Of a stretch of DNA of 6,513 nucleotides, positions 1 through 5,989 are shown piece by piece. Source of the stretch: Planctomycetaceae bacterium. Its GTDB lineage: Bacteria > Planctomycetota > Planctomycetia > Planctomycetales > Planctomycetaceae. Made by a program: the position numbers and the translations under genes. Position 1 is the first letter of the stretch, and every line of letters starts with the position of its first letter. The DNA lies in assembly GCA_020426425.1 (NCBI GenBank), contig JAGQQB010000208.1, positions 1-6,513 on the forward strand, in the 5' to 3' direction. The notes beneath the pieces are model-generated. The model was given only the letters and a program-made list of their open reading frames with translations, did not search any database and had not been told where the DNA came from.

Positions 1-897
1 AAGGTTGCTGGCGACAAAGAGGGGACGCTGGAGTATGCCGTCAAGACCCAGGGGCTGTACCCCTATCTGGTTGACGATGCAGGGAACTGGACGATGCGCC
101 AGGATGTCCGCAATGTCGCCGTGATGGGGAGCGGCGGTCCTGGGAAGACGCAGTTGCGCAAGAACGACTGGCTGCATGTCTCTGGCGGCAAGATTGGCGT
201 GGAAATTGGCATCGGCTCATACCTGGGCGAAGCACATGCCGAACCGGTGCTGATCCTGAAGAGTGCGATCGGCAATCGTTCGCTCGGCTGGGATTTGCTG
301 CCCCCCGATTCCCCATCGTACGAGTTCACCGACCCCAAAGATGGCAAGACCTACATTTACGCTGGCTACGGCGATAGCCCGCTGCGCTGGGAGAAAGGGA
401 CCGAGCCGGAACGTATCAACTGGCAGGCTGGCCTGCAGTACGACGGGGACATCGCCCGGGCGAAAGAAGTGCTGAGCGACCTCGCGAAGTACTACCCTGG
501 AGCGACGGAGTACGAAGTCGCCGGCTTCTTCTGGTGGCAAGGGGACAAAGACCGCTACAACGCGGGCCATGCCGAGAAGTACGAACAGAACCTCGTCCAC
601 CTGATCCAGCATCTGCGCAAAGAATTCAATGCCCCGAATGCGAAGTTCGTCTGCGCCACCCTGGGCCAGACCGAGCACGGTGCCGACGGCAACGAAGGCC
701 ACATCCTCCGCGCCCAACTCGCCGTTGACGGAACGAGCGGCAAGTACCCCGACTTCAAAGGCAACGTCGCCACCGTCTACACCCACCCGCTGTCCAAAGG
801 GGGCGCATCAAACAGCCACTACGGCGGCAACGCCGAGACCTACATGAACGTGGGCGAAGCCATGGGGCGCGCGATGGTGGGGTTGTTGCAGGAGTAG
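1..897 (+). CDS. SASA-domain (sialate O-acetylesterase-like, DUF303) protein, 5'-truncated
   Basis: The reading frame is open from base 1 to the TAG at 895-897, giving 298 residues with the N-terminus outside the window. It resembles the C-terminal two thirds of SASA-family carbohydrate esterases, SGNH-type hydrolases that remove O-acetyl groups from sugars; many are exported. Visible family blocks are GVEIGIGSYLGE, the PVLILKSAIGNRSLGWDLLPP segment (about 241-303), FFWWQGDKD (bases 526-552, matching the conserved WxQGE/D block) and NSHYGGNAETY near the C-terminus. The His of that last block (bases 817-819) is the likely catalytic His. The nucleophilic Ser (GQSN-type motif) and any signal peptide would lie upstream and cannot be seen. 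The gene is separated by about 500 bp and a strong hairpin from the lipid cluster downstream, so it is probably unrelated to it. Substrate is unknown; 'sialate' is only the family name. Confidence 0.85.
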   Translation, partial: KVAGDKEGTLEYAVKTQGLYPYLVDDAGNWTMRQDVRNVAVMGSGGPGKTQLRKNDWLHVSGGKIGVEIGIGSYLGEAHAEPVLILKSAIGNRSLGWDLLPPDSPSYEFTDPKDGKTYIYAGYGDSPLRWEKGTEPERINWQAGLQYDGDIARAKEVLSDLAKYYPGATEYEVAGFFWWQGDKDRYNAGHAEKYEQNLVHLIQHLRKEFNAPNAKFVCATLGQTEHGADGNEGHILRAQLAVDGTSGKYPDFKGNVATVYTHPLSKGGASNSHYGGNAETYMNVGEAMGRAMVGLLQE

Positions 898-915
898 CCG
901 ACAGTGCGCCGAAAT

Positions 916-956
916 GAACCCTGAGATTCCGTCCATACGGTGAAATCCCAGAGTTC
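916..956 (+). terminator. Long imperfect hairpin after the esterase gene, candidate terminator
   Basis: The stem begins 19 bases after the TAG at 897. GAAC (916-919) pairs with GTTC (953-956). After a C/A mismatch, CTGAGATT (921-928) pairs with AATCCCAG (944-951) with one A/C mismatch. CCGT (929-932) pairs with ACGG (937-940) around a CCAT loop, and TGA (941-943) is bulged. That is 15 base pairs in 41 nt. No T-run follows, so it is not a textbook intrinsic terminator. It could instead be a 3'-end protecting structure or part of a factor-dependent terminator. The position right after a stop favours a transcript-end role. Confidence 0.4.
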
Positions 957-1177
957 GCATCGACTGTCGTCCCATCCCTGGTGCCGCGAGGCGAATGGAT
1001 TTAGAGCGATCAGTGTCGCTTCGTGTTTTGCGCCTCCAAGGCAAGCTGTTTACAGCTATTTGCCGAAATGCGCTCGAATTGGTCGTTTACCGGGATCGGT
1101 CCGTTCTTGCACCGCCTGAGACCAACCCGGGAAAGGTGGGAGCGAGTGCGTCGACCGACGGATGCAGTTCGGTGAAC

Positions 1178-1195
1178 AAGCGGCCAGAGCCGCTT
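1178..1195. repeat. Perfect 7-bp inverted repeat (hairpin)
   Basis: AAGCGGC (1178-1184) and GCCGCTT (1189-1195) are perfect complements around a CAGA loop. The arms are GC-rich enough to form a stable RNA hairpin. A smaller dyad, GTTC-GGT-GAAC (1167-1177), abuts it directly upstream. No T-tract follows on either strand, so a classical terminator is not supported. It could be a transcript structure or a protein-binding site; the sequence does not decide. Confidence 0.4.
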
Positions 1196-1273
1196 CGGTA
1201 GCGATCTCACACACCCAGCAAGACAAGCCGACACGTGATCGATCAATTGGATGCGTTGAGGTGAACCGCCAAT

Positions 1274-1289
1274 TCTGCCACATGGCAGA
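1274..1289. promoter_or_regulatory. Candidate operator: 16-bp dyad upstream of the lipid cluster
   Basis: TCTGCCACATGGCAGA has perfect 7-bp arms (TCTGCCA / TGGCAGA) around a 2-bp centre, with one further A/T pair outside (1272 and 1291). It lies 106 bp before the preferred start codon at 1396, and a second small dyad, TGGT-C-ACCA, follows at 1296-1304. The size and symmetry suit a dimeric repressor or activator. No regulator gene is in the window and I do not recognise the site as the consensus of a named family, so its role is inferred from symmetry and position only. Confidence 0.35.
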
Positions 1290-1395
1290 TTGTGGTGGTC
1301 ACCAGCGCCAACGGGCCTACCATGTTCAATAGACAGAGTGGCAGTCCAACTTTGGGACCATGACTTGTGAAAAGTGTGTACCGGGTTTCAACTTG

Positions 1396-2688
1396 ATGCG
1401 AATCGCCGTTGTAGGGTCGGGAATCTCAGGGCTGGTAGCGACGTACCTGCTGCAGCGGCACCATGAAGTCTTCGTCTTCGAAGCAAACGACTATGTCGGC
1501 GGGCACACCAACACCGTCCGCGTGAACTGGCAGGGAGAATCTCTCGACATCGATACCGGGTTCATCGTTTACAACGACTGGACCTACCCCAACTTTATTG
1601 GACTGCTCAATGAGTTGAACGTACCGACGCAGCCAACGTCCATGGGCTTCAGCGTGAAGTGTGACCGTTGCGGACTCGAATACGCGGGCACCACGTTCTC
1701 GACTCTCTTCGCTCAAAAACGCCGTTGGGTTTCGCCGGGTCATTACCGCATGCTGTGGGACATCCTGCGGTTCAATCGCGAAGCCCGCGGATGTCTGGAA
1801 CGCGATCAGCACGAGGTCACGCTGGGGGACTTTCTCCGCCGCGGTCGATATTCTCAAAGCTTTGCCGAGCACTATCTGCTGCCGATGGGGGCAGCGATCT
1901 GGTCCTGTCCGATGTCAACATTCGAACAGTTTCCCGTCCGTTTCATCGCGGAGTTCTACCGCAACCATGGATTGCTGAACGTCATCGATCGGCCCACCTG
2001 GCGTGTCATTCAAGGTGGTTCGCAGAGTTACGTGCGGCAGATGCTCAAGCAGTTTCAGCAGCAACCACGGCTCAGTTGCCCGGTGCAACGCGTCATTCGC
2101 CATTCCGATTCTGTTGAGGTTCACTCCGCCGGCGGGGTCGAACACTTTGACGAAATCGTTTTCGCCTGCCATAGCGATCAGGCACTCCGCATGCTGGGTG
2201 ATGCGGACGTGTTGGAACGCGGTGTTCTGAGCGAATTCCCTTATGGCGACAACATTGCCGTACTGCACACCGACGAGCGCGTGCTGCCGCGGCTGAAGTC
2301 GGTCTGGTCGAGTTGGAACTATCACGTGCGCCACGACGAGCAACGCCCCAGTGTCACGTACAACATGAACATCCTGCAAAATTTGGATGCGCAGGCGACG
2401 TACTGCGTGACACTCAATGAACCGGAGTCGATCGATCCAGACCGGGTGCTTGGGACGTTTCACTACAGTCATCCCATCTTCACGCTGGGTCGGGCCGCGG
2501 CACAAAAACAACAACAAAACCTGATTCGCCATCGTCGCACTTCCTACTGCGGCGCGTACTGGGGCAACGGGTTTCATGAAGATGGTGTCGTCAGTGCATT
2601 GAAAGTGTGCGCCCAATTCGGCGTCGTGCCAAATTGGAGTACCGCGGAGCAGACCGGAGCGGCGAAGGAGGTGCCCCTTGGCGTCTGA
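1396..2688 (+). CDS. FAD-dependent amine-oxidase-like oxidoreductase (COG2907)
   Basis: The 430-residue product is a flavoprotein of the NAD(P)-binding/amine-oxidase fold that is regularly encoded next to DUF1365 and CFA-like genes. It starts with the dinucleotide-binding motif MRIAVVGSGISGL (GSGISG at residues 7-12). The acidic Glu ending the second beta strand is residue 29, followed by GGHTN (35-39). Other family blocks are DTGFIVYND (53-61), GGSQSYV (207-213) and the C-terminal FAD-contact stretch WGNGFHEDGVVSAL (389-402). An in-frame ATG at 1360 would add 12 residues (MTCEKCVPGFNL); I prefer 1396 because homologues normally begin a few residues before the GxGxxG motif. Neither ATG has a clear Shine-Dalgarno, so the start is uncertain. 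No transmembrane segment or export signal is evident. Likely role: redox step on a modified acyl chain, with substrate unknown. Its 3' end overlaps the next gene by 11 bp, indicating translational coupling. Confidence 0.9.
   Translation: MRIAVVGSGISGLVATYLLQRHHEVFVFEANDYVGGHTNTVRVNWQGESLDIDTGFIVYNDWTYPNFIGLLNELNVPTQPTSMGFSVKCDRCGLEYAGTTFSTLFAQKRRWVSPGHYRMLWDILRFNREARGCLERDQHEVTLGDFLRRGRYSQSFAEHYLLPMGAAIWSCPMSTFEQFPVRFIAEFYRNHGLLNVIDRPTWRVIQGGSQSYVRQMLKQFQQQPRLSCPVQRVIRHSDSVEVHSAGGVEHFDEIVFACHSDQALRMLGDADVLERGVLSEFPYGDNIAVLHTDERVLPRLKSVWSSWNYHVRHDEQRPSVTYNMNILQNLDAQATYCVTLNEPESIDPDRVLGTFHYSHPIFTLGRAAAQKQQQNLIRHRRTSYCGAYWGNGFHEDGVVSALKVCAQFGVVPNWSTAEQTGAAKEVPLGV
2665..2672 (+). promoter_or_regulatory. 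Strong Shine-Dalgarno fixing a TTG start
   Basis: AAGGAGGT lies inside the 3' end of the FAD-oxidoreductase gene, with its AGGAGG core at 2666-2671 and six bases before TTG at 2678. It is the best ribosome-binding site in the window. It decides the TTG start for the DUF1365 gene, since no ATG is close by in that frame. Confidence 0.75.
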
Positions 2689-3523
2689 ACTGGCCAGCTG
2701 TCTGTACGTTGGAGAGGTGAACCATGCGCGGTTGACGCCGGTGTCACATGCCTTTCGCTATCAACTGTTTCAGGTGCTGCTCGACCTTGAAGAACTCGAC
2801 GAGGTCTTTCGCGGTCGCTGGCTATGGTCCACGCGGCGTTGGGCACCGGCACAGTTCCGTCGCTCCGATCATTATGGCGATCCAGCGCGACCACTGGCCG
2901 ACTGCATCCGTGAGTTGGTCACCGAGCGACTCGGATTCACACCGCGTGGGCCAGTTCGCCTGCTGACCCATCTGCGATACTGCGGCTTTGTGATGAATCC
3001 GGTCAGTTTCTACTACTGCTTTGATCAAGCTGGTGATCGTCCAGTCGCGTTCGTGGCGGAAGTCAACAACACCCCTTGGGGCGAACAACACTGCTACGTC
3101 CTGCCATGGTCGACGAACGAACAGTTGACCTCGACGCAGCCCAAAGAGTTTCACGTTTCACCATTTATGGAGATGGGCCTGCAGTATCGCTGGTCGGTCA
3201 GCCTGCCGCGGGAGCAACTGCGGGTGGGGATCGTGAATACGCAGGCTGGCGAACAACTCTTCAGCGCGTCGCTCAATCTCCATCGTGTGCCGATCACGAC
3301 TGGATCACTCGCCTGGGCATTGGTGCGCTATCCGGTGATGACGCTGCAGGTATTCCTGGCCATCTACTGGCAGGCACTTCTGCTGTGGCTCAAACGTGTG
3401 CCCTATGTGCCGCACCCTGGGGCGAAGAATGAGTCCTCATCCGAGGCAGCGATCGAGCGTGATGCACCGCCACCGGCAGACGCATCGCCTCCGTCTCAAT
3501 TCCAACAGAGTTCCCGCCCATGA
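2678..3523 (+). CDS. DUF1365 family protein
   Basis: This 281-residue protein belongs to the DUF1365 family (COG3496), whose biochemical function I cannot state with certainty. It is almost always found beside a COG2907 flavoprotein and a CFA-type methyltransferase, as here. Diagnostic blocks are YVGEVNHARLTPVSHAFRY (10-28), DHYGDP (64-69), LRYCGFVMNPVSFYYCFD (99-116), AEVNNTPWGEQHCYVL (127-142) and KEFHVSPFMEM (156-166). A hydrophobic stretch at about 211-237 may be a membrane-contact helix. The TTG start is supported by AAGGAGGT at ideal spacing, and it overlaps the upstream gene by 11 bp. The last 30 residues (about 250-281) are a low-complexity Ser/Pro/Gln/Ala tail beyond the conserved domain. 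The stop overlaps the next ATG (ATGA at 3520-3523). The role is inferred to be an enzyme or partner in modifying membrane acyl chains. Confidence 0.92.
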   Translation: MASELASCLYVGEVNHARLTPVSHAFRYQLFQVLLDLEELDEVFRGRWLWSTRRWAPAQFRRSDHYGDPARPLADCIRELVTERLGFTPRGPVRLLTHLRYCGFVMNPVSFYYCFDQAGDRPVAFVAEVNNTPWGEQHCYVLPWSTNEQLTSTQPKEFHVSPFMEMGLQYRWSVSLPREQLRVGIVNTQAGEQLFSASLNLHRVPITTGSLAWALVRYPVMTLQVFLAIYWQALLLWLKRVPYVPHPGAKNESSSEAAIERDAPPPADASPPSQFQQSSRP

Positions 3524-4833
3524 GTCTGCATACGTTCGAACAAGCCCGGAACAAGCCTCGCCCGCAGACCTCGCCGTCGATGAACGAATCGTCCATGAAC
3601 ACCACGTCCATCAATCAATCGTCGATCAACACCGCGGATCAGCCAGGCTGGCTAATCCAAGGGGTGCTCCGGCATTTGCTGCAGTTGCAGGATGGGGAAC
3701 TCTTGCTGAACTTGCCGGGGGGATCGTCCCAGCGGGTCGGCGCGCCGGCCGAAGATGCATTGCAGGCACAGGTGCACGTTCACAATCAGGAGTGCTTTCG
3801 CAAGATTGCGTTGAATGGCAGCCTGGGGGCAGCCGAGGCGTATCTCAATGGTGACTGGACAACGGACGACCTCGTTTCCGTGCTGCGAATCTTCTGCCGC
3901 AATCTCGATCAACTCAGCCAAATGGAACGGGGACTCGCCGCTCTGCTCACCACGGCGGCTCGCTGGTGGCACAATCGTCGCCGCAACACGGTTGATGGCA
4001 GCCAGCGTAACATCGCCGAGCACTACGACCTGAGCAACGAGTTCTTTCAGTTGTTCCTCGACCCCACGCTGATGTATTCAGCCGCTCTGTTTGAGAGACC
4101 GGAGATGACGCTGCAGCAGGCCAGCGTCGCCAAACTCGACCGCATCTGTCAGCGACTCGACGTGCGACCGGGCGATCACATCATCGAGATTGGGACCGGC
4201 TGGGGCGGTTGGGCGCTGCATGCCGCCCAGAACTACGGTTGCCGCATTACCACCACGACGATCAGCCGCAATCAGTACGAGCTCGCACAGCAACGCATCG
4301 CCGCCGCCGGGTTAACCGATCGCGTCACCGTGCTGCTCAAGGATTACCGGCACTTGACCGGTACGTTCGACAAGCTCGTCTCCATCGAAATGATCGAGGC
4401 GGTTGGACACGAGTTCTTGCCCCAGTATTTTCAAGCCTGTCACAACCTGCTCAAGCCGGGGGGCCGCATGGTCATTCAGGCGATCACCATGCCGGACCAT
4501 CGCTACGAGGTGTATCGTCGCTCGGTCGATTTCATTCAGCGCTACATCTTCCCTGGCGGGCATCTCCCGTCGGTTCGCGCCATGCAACAGGCAACCGAAC
4601 AAGGTACCTGGCTCCAACTCGTCGAGGCGGTCCAGTTTCCTGATAGCTACGCCCTCACCCTCCGGCATTGGCGCAATGCGTTCCATGAGCGACTCGACGA
4701 AGTCCGCGCACTCGGGTTTGATGAGCGCTTCATTCGCATGTGGGACTATTATCTGTGCTACTGCGAAGCCGCCTTCCTGGAACGAGCGGTGCACGTCGGG
4801 CAATTCGTCTGGGAGCGCAATCGGTATTGCTGA
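3520..4833 (+). CDS. CFA-synthase-like SAM-dependent lipid methyltransferase (COG2230)
   Basis: The 437-residue protein is a class I SAM methyltransferase of the cyclopropane-fatty-acyl-phospholipid synthase family. These transfer a one-carbon unit to the double bond of a membrane lipid acyl chain. After a 40-residue low-complexity extension comes the N-terminal lipid-binding domain (about 45-140, with GSLGAAEAYLNGDW at 100-113). Then come EHYDLSNEFF (167-176), SAM motif I EIGTGWGG (223-230), DFIQRYIFPGGHLPS (337-351) and the family C-terminus (LGFDERFIRMWDYYLCYCEA, 398-417). By motif alignment the bicarbonate ligands of E. coli Cfa (C139, E239, H266, I268, Y317) correspond to A188, E293, Q320, I322 and Y377. 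Cys and His are therefore lost, which makes true cyclopropanation doubtful and methyl branching or methylenation plausible. The ATG at 3520 is coupled to the upstream stop (ATGA). Met21 (3580) or Met26 (3595) are possible alternative starts, since the extension is not conserved-looking. Confidence 0.92.
   Translation: MSLHTFEQARNKPRPQTSPSMNESSMNTTSINQSSINTADQPGWLIQGVLRHLLQLQDGELLLNLPGGSSQRVGAPAEDALQAQVHVHNQECFRKIALNGSLGAAEAYLNGDWTTDDLVSVLRIFCRNLDQLSQMERGLAALLTTAARWWHNRRRNTVDGSQRNIAEHYDLSNEFFQLFLDPTLMYSAALFERPEMTLQQASVAKLDRICQRLDVRPGDHIIEIGTGWGGWALHAAQNYGCRITTTTISRNQYELAQQRIAAAGLTDRVTVLLKDYRHLTGTFDKLVSIEMIEAVGHEFLPQYFQACHNLLKPGGRMVIQAITMPDHRYEVYRRSVDFIQRYIFPGGHLPSVRAMQQATEQGTWLQLVEAVQFPDSYALTLRHWRNAFHERLDEVRALGFDERFIRMWDYYLCYCEAAFLERAVHVGQFVWERNRYC
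3577..3636 (+). repeat. Four tandem 15-bp units coding for S-[M/I]-N-x-[S/T/A]
   Basis: Units at 3577-3591, 3592-3606, 3607-3621 and 3622-3636 encode SMNES, SMNTT, SINQS and SINTA (residues 20-39 of the CFA-like protein). The DNA units are related as well as the peptides: each begins TCG or TCC, then AT[G/C], then AA[C/T]. This suggests duplication of a 15-bp segment followed by divergence. The array is in frame and sits in the non-conserved N-terminal extension. Confidence 0.7.
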
Positions 4834-4936
4834 CATCGCGCGAACTGCTCCCACCGCAGGCCACGTCGGTTCACAACGGTCAGTCAAACGACTAACAGAT
4901 CCCATGCCATCCCCTCGCTCGTGAGGAGCAACACAC
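4834..4936. other. 103-bp gap between the two methyltransferase genes
   Basis: This is the only real gap inside the cluster. It holds a weak dyad, GTCGGTT (4865-4871) against AACGAC (4887-4892) with one bulged G, and a short CCTC/GAGG pairing (4913-4916 with 4923-4926) that could partly cover the ribosome-binding site. No clear promoter or T-rich terminator is visible. It may carry an internal promoter or simply be a long spacer. Confidence 0.4.
4924..4928 (+). promoter_or_regulatory. Shine-Dalgarno of the second methyltransferase gene
   Basis: AGGAG ends eight bases before the ATG at 4937. It is a good site at normal spacing and supports that start codon. Confidence 0.7.
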
Positions 4937-5989
4937 ATGAAAGTCCCCTTCCTGCCACTCATGCTCGAAGCTGCGGAGCATGGCCATCTGCCAGACATCG
5001 TGATTCGTTCGGGCATCCGGCAGCTACTGGGGCAACGTGTCGCGACTCTGGAGCAGGCCTCTCCCGACGCCGCCCAGGACGAATTGCGGGCGTTCCTCGC
5101 GATGTGTCGTTCGAGCGACATTGCCGAACTGCCACAGCGCGCCAACGAACAACATTACGAAGTCCCGGCTGAGTTCTTCACCCAAGCTTTGGGGCCACGA
5201 CTCAAGTACAGCTGCTGCTACTTTGGTGATGGCAGCGAGTCGTTGGCTGCAGCGGAAGAGGCCGCGTTGCGCAGCACCTGCGAACACGCGGATCTTGCGA
5301 ATGGTCAACGCATTCTCGAACTCGGTTGCGGCTGGGGTTCCCTCTCGCTGTGGATGGCAGAAAACTATCCCGAGAGTGAGATCGTCGCGGTATCGAACTC
5401 CCATGGCCAGCGCAAGTTCATCGAAGCTCAAGCCCTCGCCCGCGGCTGCAACAACCTCACCGTGCAGACGGCGGACATGAACGTCTTCCAGGCCGAGTCT
5501 GCCGCATTCGATCGCGTTGTCTCGGTGGAGATGTTCGAACACATGCGGAATCACGAAGAGTTGCTGCGCCGCATCTCCACCTGGTTACGAACATCTGGCA
5601 AACTCTTCGTCCACTACTTCTGCCACCGCGCTCAACCGTACTTGTATCTGGACGAAGGTCCACAGGATTGGATGACGCGACATTTCTTTGCCGGTGGCAT
5701 GATGCCCAGCGATCATCTGCTGCATCACTACCAGCGCGATCTGCGACTCGTCGATCAGTGGCGCTGGGGTGGTCGGCACTACGAACGCACCTGCAACGCC
5801 TGGCTCGAGCGGACCGATGCCCGTCGCGCCGAACTGTTGCCGATCATGGAGGCGACGTACGGCACTGGCCATGGGCGACGCTGGCTGCAGCGCTGGCGAA
5901 TCTTCTTCATGGCGTGCGCCGAATTGTTCGGCTACCGCCAAGGGCGTGAGTGGTGGGTCTCGCACTACCTGTTCGAGAAACCAGCATGA
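4937..5989 (+). CDS. Second SAM-dependent methyltransferase, CFA/coclaurine N-methyltransferase-like
   Basis: This 350-residue protein is a distant relative of the preceding enzyme, but it lacks the N-terminal CFA lipid-binding domain and has a short helical N-terminus instead. It matches the bacterial proteins that resemble plant coclaurine/pavine N-methyltransferases. Motifs are QHYEVPAEFF (72-81), RLKYSCCYF (88-96), SAM motif I LELGCGWGSLSLWMAE (127-142), VSVEMFEHMRNHEELLRR (195-212), FVHYFCHR (224-231) and DWMTRHFFAGGMMPSD (244-259). E198, E201 and H202 correspond to the catalytic Glu/Glu-His of the plant enzymes. C93, E201, H226 and Y282 correspond to Cfa bicarbonate ligands, with F228 in place of Ile. 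The family's substrate in bacteria is not known to me; either a lipid or an amine is possible, and operon context favours a lipid. The start is supported by AGGAG at 8-base spacing. The stop overlaps the next start (ATGA at 5986-5989). Confidence 0.9.
   Translation: MKVPFLPLMLEAAEHGHLPDIVIRSGIRQLLGQRVATLEQASPDAAQDELRAFLAMCRSSDIAELPQRANEQHYEVPAEFFTQALGPRLKYSCCYFGDGSESLAAAEEAALRSTCEHADLANGQRILELGCGWGSLSLWMAENYPESEIVAVSNSHGQRKFIEAQALARGCNNLTVQTADMNVFQAESAAFDRVVSVEMFEHMRNHEELLRRISTWLRTSGKLFVHYFCHRAQPYLYLDEGPQDWMTRHFFAGGMMPSDHLLHHYQRDLRLVDQWRWGGRHYERTCNAWLERTDARRAELLPIMEATYGTGHGRRWLQRWRIFFMACAELFGYRQGREWWVSHYLFEKPA

Larger units (their letters stand above)
898..1395. other. Intergenic region with inverted repeats, no convincing gene
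   Basis: This stretch of about 500 bp separates the esterase gene from the lipid-tailoring cluster. Short open frames exist (for example 995-1201 on + and 1010-1246 on -), but none resembles a known protein. It contains three distinct dyads (916-956, 1178-1195, 1274-1289) and smaller ones: GTTC-GGT-GAAC at 1167-1177, a TGATCGATCA palindrome at 1236-1245 and TGGT-C-ACCA at 1296-1304. I could not find a convincing -35/-10 pair. The promoter of the downstream operon presumably lies here, as there is no other gap in front of it. Confidence 0.6.

Noticed and set aside
217..786. 189-residue - strand open frame opposite the esterase gene
   Set aside because: The + strand frame carries the SASA motifs. 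The reverse product is a low-information valine/alanine/glycine-rich shadow.
995..1201. 68-residue open frame in the intergenic region (+ strand)
   Set aside because: It has only a poorly spaced GAGG before the ATG, resembles no protein I know, and overlaps the hairpin at 1178-1195. Chance open frames of this size are common in GC-rich DNA.
1236..1245. TGATCGATCA 10-bp palindrome
   Set aside because: It is short and built on GATC; it is expected by chance and has no supporting context.
1010..1246. 78-residue open frame on the - strand of the same region
   Set aside because: It overlaps the + strand frame, has no recognisable domain or clear ribosome-binding site, and is composition-driven.
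1256..1330. Possible sigma-70 promoter (TTGAGG or TTGTGG with TACCAT or TTCAAT)
   Set aside because: No pair has both a good match and 16-18 bp spacing, so I do not call a promoter.
1360..1395. Upstream ATG of the FAD gene adding 12 residues with a CxxC pattern
   Set aside because: There is no Shine-Dalgarno, and the family normally starts right before the GxGxxG motif. The CxxC is probably fortuitous. The start remains uncertain.
1915..2616. 233-residue - strand open frame
   Set aside because: It is antisense to the well-supported FAD oxidoreductase and shows no recognisable domain.
4312..5145. Long 277-residue - strand open frame
   Set aside because: It lies antisense to the end of the CFA-like gene and the start of the next methyltransferase, both of which are clear family members. 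The reverse frame shows no family motif and is a codon-bias shadow.
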